In this document: one piece after another, positions 5,503 to 7,209 of the stretch
Layout: every line of letters starts with the position of its first letter
How positions within the stretch are numbered: the first letter of the stretch is position 1
From: DAOUMU01 sp034409055
Lineage (GTDB): Bacteria > Chloroflexota > Anaerolineae > 4572-78 > J111
Reading direction: 5' to 3'
Assembly: GCA_034409055.1 (NCBI GenBank)
Contig: DAOUMU010000226.1
Coordinates: 1 to 7,209, forward strand
Length of the DNA stretch: 7,209 nucleotides
Position numbers and translations under genes: made by a program
Notes under the pieces: model-generated
Seen by the model: the letters and a program-made list of their open reading frames with translations, nothing else
Told to the model about the DNA's origin: nothing
Database searches by the model: none

Positions 5503-5544
5503 TTAAACCATATTGACCCGCTTCGGCGGGTCGATGTAGTTTAA
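5503..5544 (+). terminator. Strong hairpin between the Rrf2 and Sco genes
   Basis: GACCCGC-TTCG-GCGGGTC (5515-5532) is a perfect 7-bp GC-rich stem with a stable TTCG loop, flanked by TTAAAC (5503-5508) and GTTTAA (5539-5544), which pair as an outer stem. There is no T-run straight after it, so it is at best an imperfect intrinsic terminator. TTGACC at 5513-5518 and TAGTTT at 5537-5542 bracket it with an 18-bp spacer, so it might instead be an operator inside a Sco promoter. Confidence 0.45.
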
Positions 5545-5591
5545 AGGGCCGGAAGTAATATACGTAGAATAGTCAGGTTTGAGAATCAACG

Positions 5592-6335
5592 GTGAACACT
5601 ACCAACCACGCCTCAGTTCATCCTAATAATCTTCTAAAAGCAGCCCGCATACCCGGCTGGGTGTATATCTTCCCTGCCACCTTGGTTGTGGCGGTGTTGG
5701 CGTTCAATATTTTCCAACCCATTAAAGTTTTACCCCGCCTCAGTCTGGCTCCCGGTTTTTCCTTTACCAACCAGGCCGGGCAGCGATTGACCAGTGAGGA
5801 TTACCGGAGCAAGTTGGTGCTCTACAATTTCACTTACACGCACTGCGGCGCAGACTGCGAAGAGATGGTCGCCCAAATGCAAGCTCTGCGCAAACGGCTC
5901 AACAATGAGGCCGATCTGGATGACCTATCCTTTGCCCTGGTCACTATTTCGTTAGATCCAGAGCGTGATACCCCGGCCACGTTACGCGAGTATGCAAACC
6001 GGTTTCAGCCGAGCCAGGATAACAATATACCCTGGGATTTCATAGCCGGCAATCCGCTGCGGACCAAGTACGTGGTGGGCGGCGGCTTCGGCCTGTACTA
6101 CGAGAAAGAGACGATCAACACAGGCAACGAAGCCGACTATCGCATAAAATTTGACCCCCGTTTTGTGTTGGTGGATGGGTGGGGCATCATCCGGGCGATG
6201 TACTACACCGATACTCTCGATACTGAACGGGTTATAGGCGATATCGGCTACCTCGCTGGCGAAGTCCGCAACAGTAAGGGCATCGCCCGGCTTGCTTATG
6301 AAGGAGCGCATCTATTCAAATGTTATCCATACTGA
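5592..6335 (+). CDS. Sco1/SenC-type thioredoxin-fold protein lacking the copper-ligand His
   Basis: This 247-residue membrane-anchored protein of the Sco1/SenC family assists copper-site assembly or thiol redox of respiratory oxidases, outside the membrane. A hydrophobic helix at about 23-42 (WVYIFPATLVVAVLAFNIF) acts as anchor. The thioredoxin-like domain follows: PGFSFTNQAGQ, YNFTYTHCGADCEEM with the CxxxC pair C85 and C89, and TISLDPERDTP at 119-128. The third copper ligand is missing: the His eight residues before the strand-end Asp in Sco proteins is Phe here (F187, RIKFDPRFVLVD). A large insertion around 142-184 is also present. It may act as a thiol-disulfide partner and not a copper carrier (inference). 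The GTG start at 5592 is forced by an in-frame TGA at 5580-5582; its ribosome binding site is weak. The last 14 codons lie in the first copy of a 45-bp tandem repeat. Confidence 0.85.
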   Translation: MNTTNHASVHPNNLLKAARIPGWVYIFPATLVVAVLAFNIFQPIKVLPRLSLAPGFSFTNQAGQRLTSEDYRSKLVLYNFTYTHCGADCEEMVAQMQALRKRLNNEADLDDLSFALVTISLDPERDTPATLREYANRFQPSQDNNIPWDFIAGNPLRTKYVVGGGFGLYYEKETINTGNEADYRIKFDPRFVLVDGWGIIRAMYYTDTLDTERVIGDIGYLAGEVRNSKGIARLAYEGAHLFKCYPY

Positions 6336-6385
6336 AAACTTTATGAAGGAGCGCATCTATTCAAATGTCATCCGTAATCAAAACT
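6296..6385 (+). repeat. 45-bp tandem duplication at the Sco-Sco junction
   Basis: 6296-6340 and 6341-6385 match at 41 of 45 positions, head to tail with no spacer; the first 28 bases are identical. Differences are at 6324/6369, 6329/6374, 6332/6377 and 6334/6379. Each copy holds the ribosome binding site AAGGAG, ATG and the start codons of the second Sco gene. 45 bp is 15 codons, so the frame of the first gene is kept. Confidence 0.95.
6320..6346 (+). CDS. 8-codon mini-ORF created by the duplication
   Basis: ATG at 6320 opens MLSILKTL and ends at TGA 6344-6346. It is a decayed copy of the N-terminus of the next gene (MSSVIKTM). It overlaps the stop of the first Sco gene and ends on the ribosome binding site of the second. 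It has AAGGAG at 6301-6306, so it may be translated and help re-initiation downstream. It may equally be an inert by-product. Confidence 0.3.
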   Translation: MLSILKTL

Positions 6386-7009
6386 ATGTTCTACCCTAAA
6401 TCCCGATCAATCTCCCGGCTTGTCTTTGGTGGTCTCGTGGGACTTGTGGTTCTCGTCGGGTTGGTGGCGCTGATGGGGATGTTGTTCAAACCTTACGCAT
6501 TTCACGGGATGGTATTGCAGTCGCCCGAGCGAGCGACGAATTTTACGCTCGCCAGTCATATGGGGCAGCCGGTTTCGTTGAGTGACTTCAAAGGCCAGGT
6601 GGTGCTGCTGTACTTTGGCTACACCGCCTGTCCTGATGTTTGTCCAACCACGTTGGCCGAATTGAGAGAGGCCCGGCAGGCGTTGGGCAAACGCGGTGAC
6701 AAGGTTCAGGTGTTGATGGTGACAGTTGACCCTGAGCGCGATACTGAGGCTGTCCTGGCCGATTATATGACTCACTTCGATCCGAGTTTTATCGGCCTGA
6801 CCGGTACCCCGGAAGAGATTGCCGAAATAGCCACCTATTACGGGGTTTTCTATGAACGGCAAGAGTCCGAATCGGCCCTGGGCTACCTGGTAGACCACAC
6901 GGCAACGGTGATGGTGGTTGATCGAGACGGCTACTTGCGGGTGATCTATCCTTACGGTACGTCGTCTGAGGATATCGCCGCCGATCTGGACTATATGCTC
7001 AAGCGCTAA
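6365..7009 (+). CDS. Sco1/SenC-family copper chaperone
   Basis: This 214-residue protein belongs to the Sco1/PrrC family, which delivers copper to the CuA site of cytochrome c oxidase and related enzymes. An N-terminal anchor helix spans about 19-41 (LVFGGLVGLVVLVGLVALMG). The thioredoxin fold follows: NFTLASHMGQPVSLSDFKG, YFGYTACPDVCPTTL with copper ligands C89 and C93 (CPDVC), VTVDPERDT at 119-127, and LVDHTATVMVVD with the third ligand H178. All three copper ligands are present, unlike in its upstream neighbour. Length is normal for the family. The ATG at 6365 has AAGGAG at 6346-6351, a rather long 13-nt spacing, and it lies in the second copy of the tandem duplication. It is co-directional with the first Sco gene, 29 nt after it, so almost certainly co-transcribed. 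A respiratory oxidase or copper enzyme would be expected further right. Confidence 0.93.
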   Translation: MSSVIKTMFYPKSRSISRLVFGGLVGLVVLVGLVALMGMLFKPYAFHGMVLQSPERATNFTLASHMGQPVSLSDFKGQVVLLYFGYTACPDVCPTTLAELREARQALGKRGDKVQVLMVTVDPERDTEAVLADYMTHFDPSFIGLTGTPEEIAEIATYYGVFYERQESESALGYLVDHTATVMVVDRDGYLRVIYPYGTSSEDIAADLDYMLKR

Positions 7010-7034
7010 AAAGTAGTCGATGAACAGTTATCAG

Positions 7035-7066
7035 TGGCCCAGACCTGCCAGGTCTTCAATAGGCCA
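7035..7066. repeat. AGACCTGCCAGGTCT palindromic repeat
   Basis: AGACCT-GCC-AGGTCT (7041-7055) lies inside an outer TGGCC (7035-7039) and GGCCA (7062-7066) pair. Palindromes of this GACCTGxCAGGTC type recur in intergenic DNA of Chloroflexota and other environmental bacteria (from memory). It lies 26 nt after the Sco stop but lacks a T-run, so a terminator role is uncertain. Confidence 0.5.
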
Positions 7067-7118
7067 GAAACGTCAAGTCGCTCTAGCGTAAATTATGCAC
7101 AACCAGGGGGCAAATCGT

Positions 7119-7148
7119 CCAGAAACTCAAAAATTGAAACTTTTCTGG
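7119..7148. terminator. Possible weak terminator hairpin
   Basis: CCAGAAA (7119-7125) pairs with TTTCTGG (7142-7148), and TCAA/TTGA can pair within the loop. The stem is AT-rich, and only a short T stretch (TTTT at 7154-7157) follows. It could end the Sco transcript or be a chance inverted repeat. Confidence 0.3.
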
Positions 7149-7209
7149 AGCCGTTTTCTGTCTTACCAGGCCACTTTCTGCAAGTTTATGTCTATAAAAT
7201 GGTGGCTGA

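Larger units (their letters stand above)
7010..7209. other. Right-edge intergenic sequence
   Basis: No gene is clear in the last 200 bp. It carries two hairpin-forming palindromes. An ATG at 7188 opens MSIKWWL to the window edge, without a ribosome binding site; a following gene might begin there. Confidence 0.4.

Noticed and set aside
6407..6898. Minus-strand open frame opposite the second Sco gene
   Set aside because: It is antisense to a gene with all Sco catalytic motifs and has no recognisable features.
7188..7209. Start of a further gene (MSIKWWL) at the right edge
   Set aside because: Only seven codons are visible and there is no ribosome binding site.

Overview
The window looks like a chromosomal or scaffold segment from a member of the Chloroflexota (Anaerolineae-like). 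The main clue is the secreted delta-60 repeat protein, whose C-terminus ends in YLPVIFKQF. That resembles the short YLPL-type tails I associate with exported proteins of this phylum. The lineage call is inference from this tail, from the paired Sco-like proteins and from short palindromic intergenic repeats. No rRNA or other phylogenetic marker is present.

Layout, all clear genes on the + strand. 170-703: a small hypothetical membrane protein with glycine-zipper helices and a GTG start. 978-2363: a secreted protein of seven delta-60 repeats. 2364-2676: a gene-poor stretch with two copies of a 29-bp palindromic repeat. About 2677-3465: the RNA core of a group II intron with no reverse transcriptase. 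Its 34-nt domain V and its domain VI with a bulged A are readable base by base. The intron ends 57 nt before a GNAT acetyltransferase (3523-3978, GTG start behind AGGAGG). 3979-4534: an AT-rich spacer with a start-less coding remnant, an 11-bp inverted repeat and a perfect nested palindromic operator. 4535-5435: two tandem Rrf2-family regulators with Fe-S-type cysteine clusters. 5436-5591: a leader with hairpins. 5592-7009: two Sco1/SenC-type proteins. 7010-7209: palindromic repeats and no clear gene.

Working model: the two Rrf2 proteins sense redox, NO or Fe-S status, and at least the first is probably transcribed under the palindromic operator. The two Sco-like proteins downstream probably serve copper delivery or thiol redox work for a heme-copper oxidase or a related respiratory enzyme. 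That target would lie beyond the right edge. The Sco proteins are not equivalent: the second keeps the CxxxC and His copper ligands, while the first keeps CxxxC but has Phe where the His should be. Their junction carries a 45-bp tandem duplication (41 of 45 identical) that copies the ribosome binding site and start region of the second gene and creates an 8-codon mini-ORF. The most unusual items are the ORF-less intron in the 5' leader of the GNAT gene, the nested operator, the fourth-ligand difference between the Rrf2 proteins and the Sco junction duplication.
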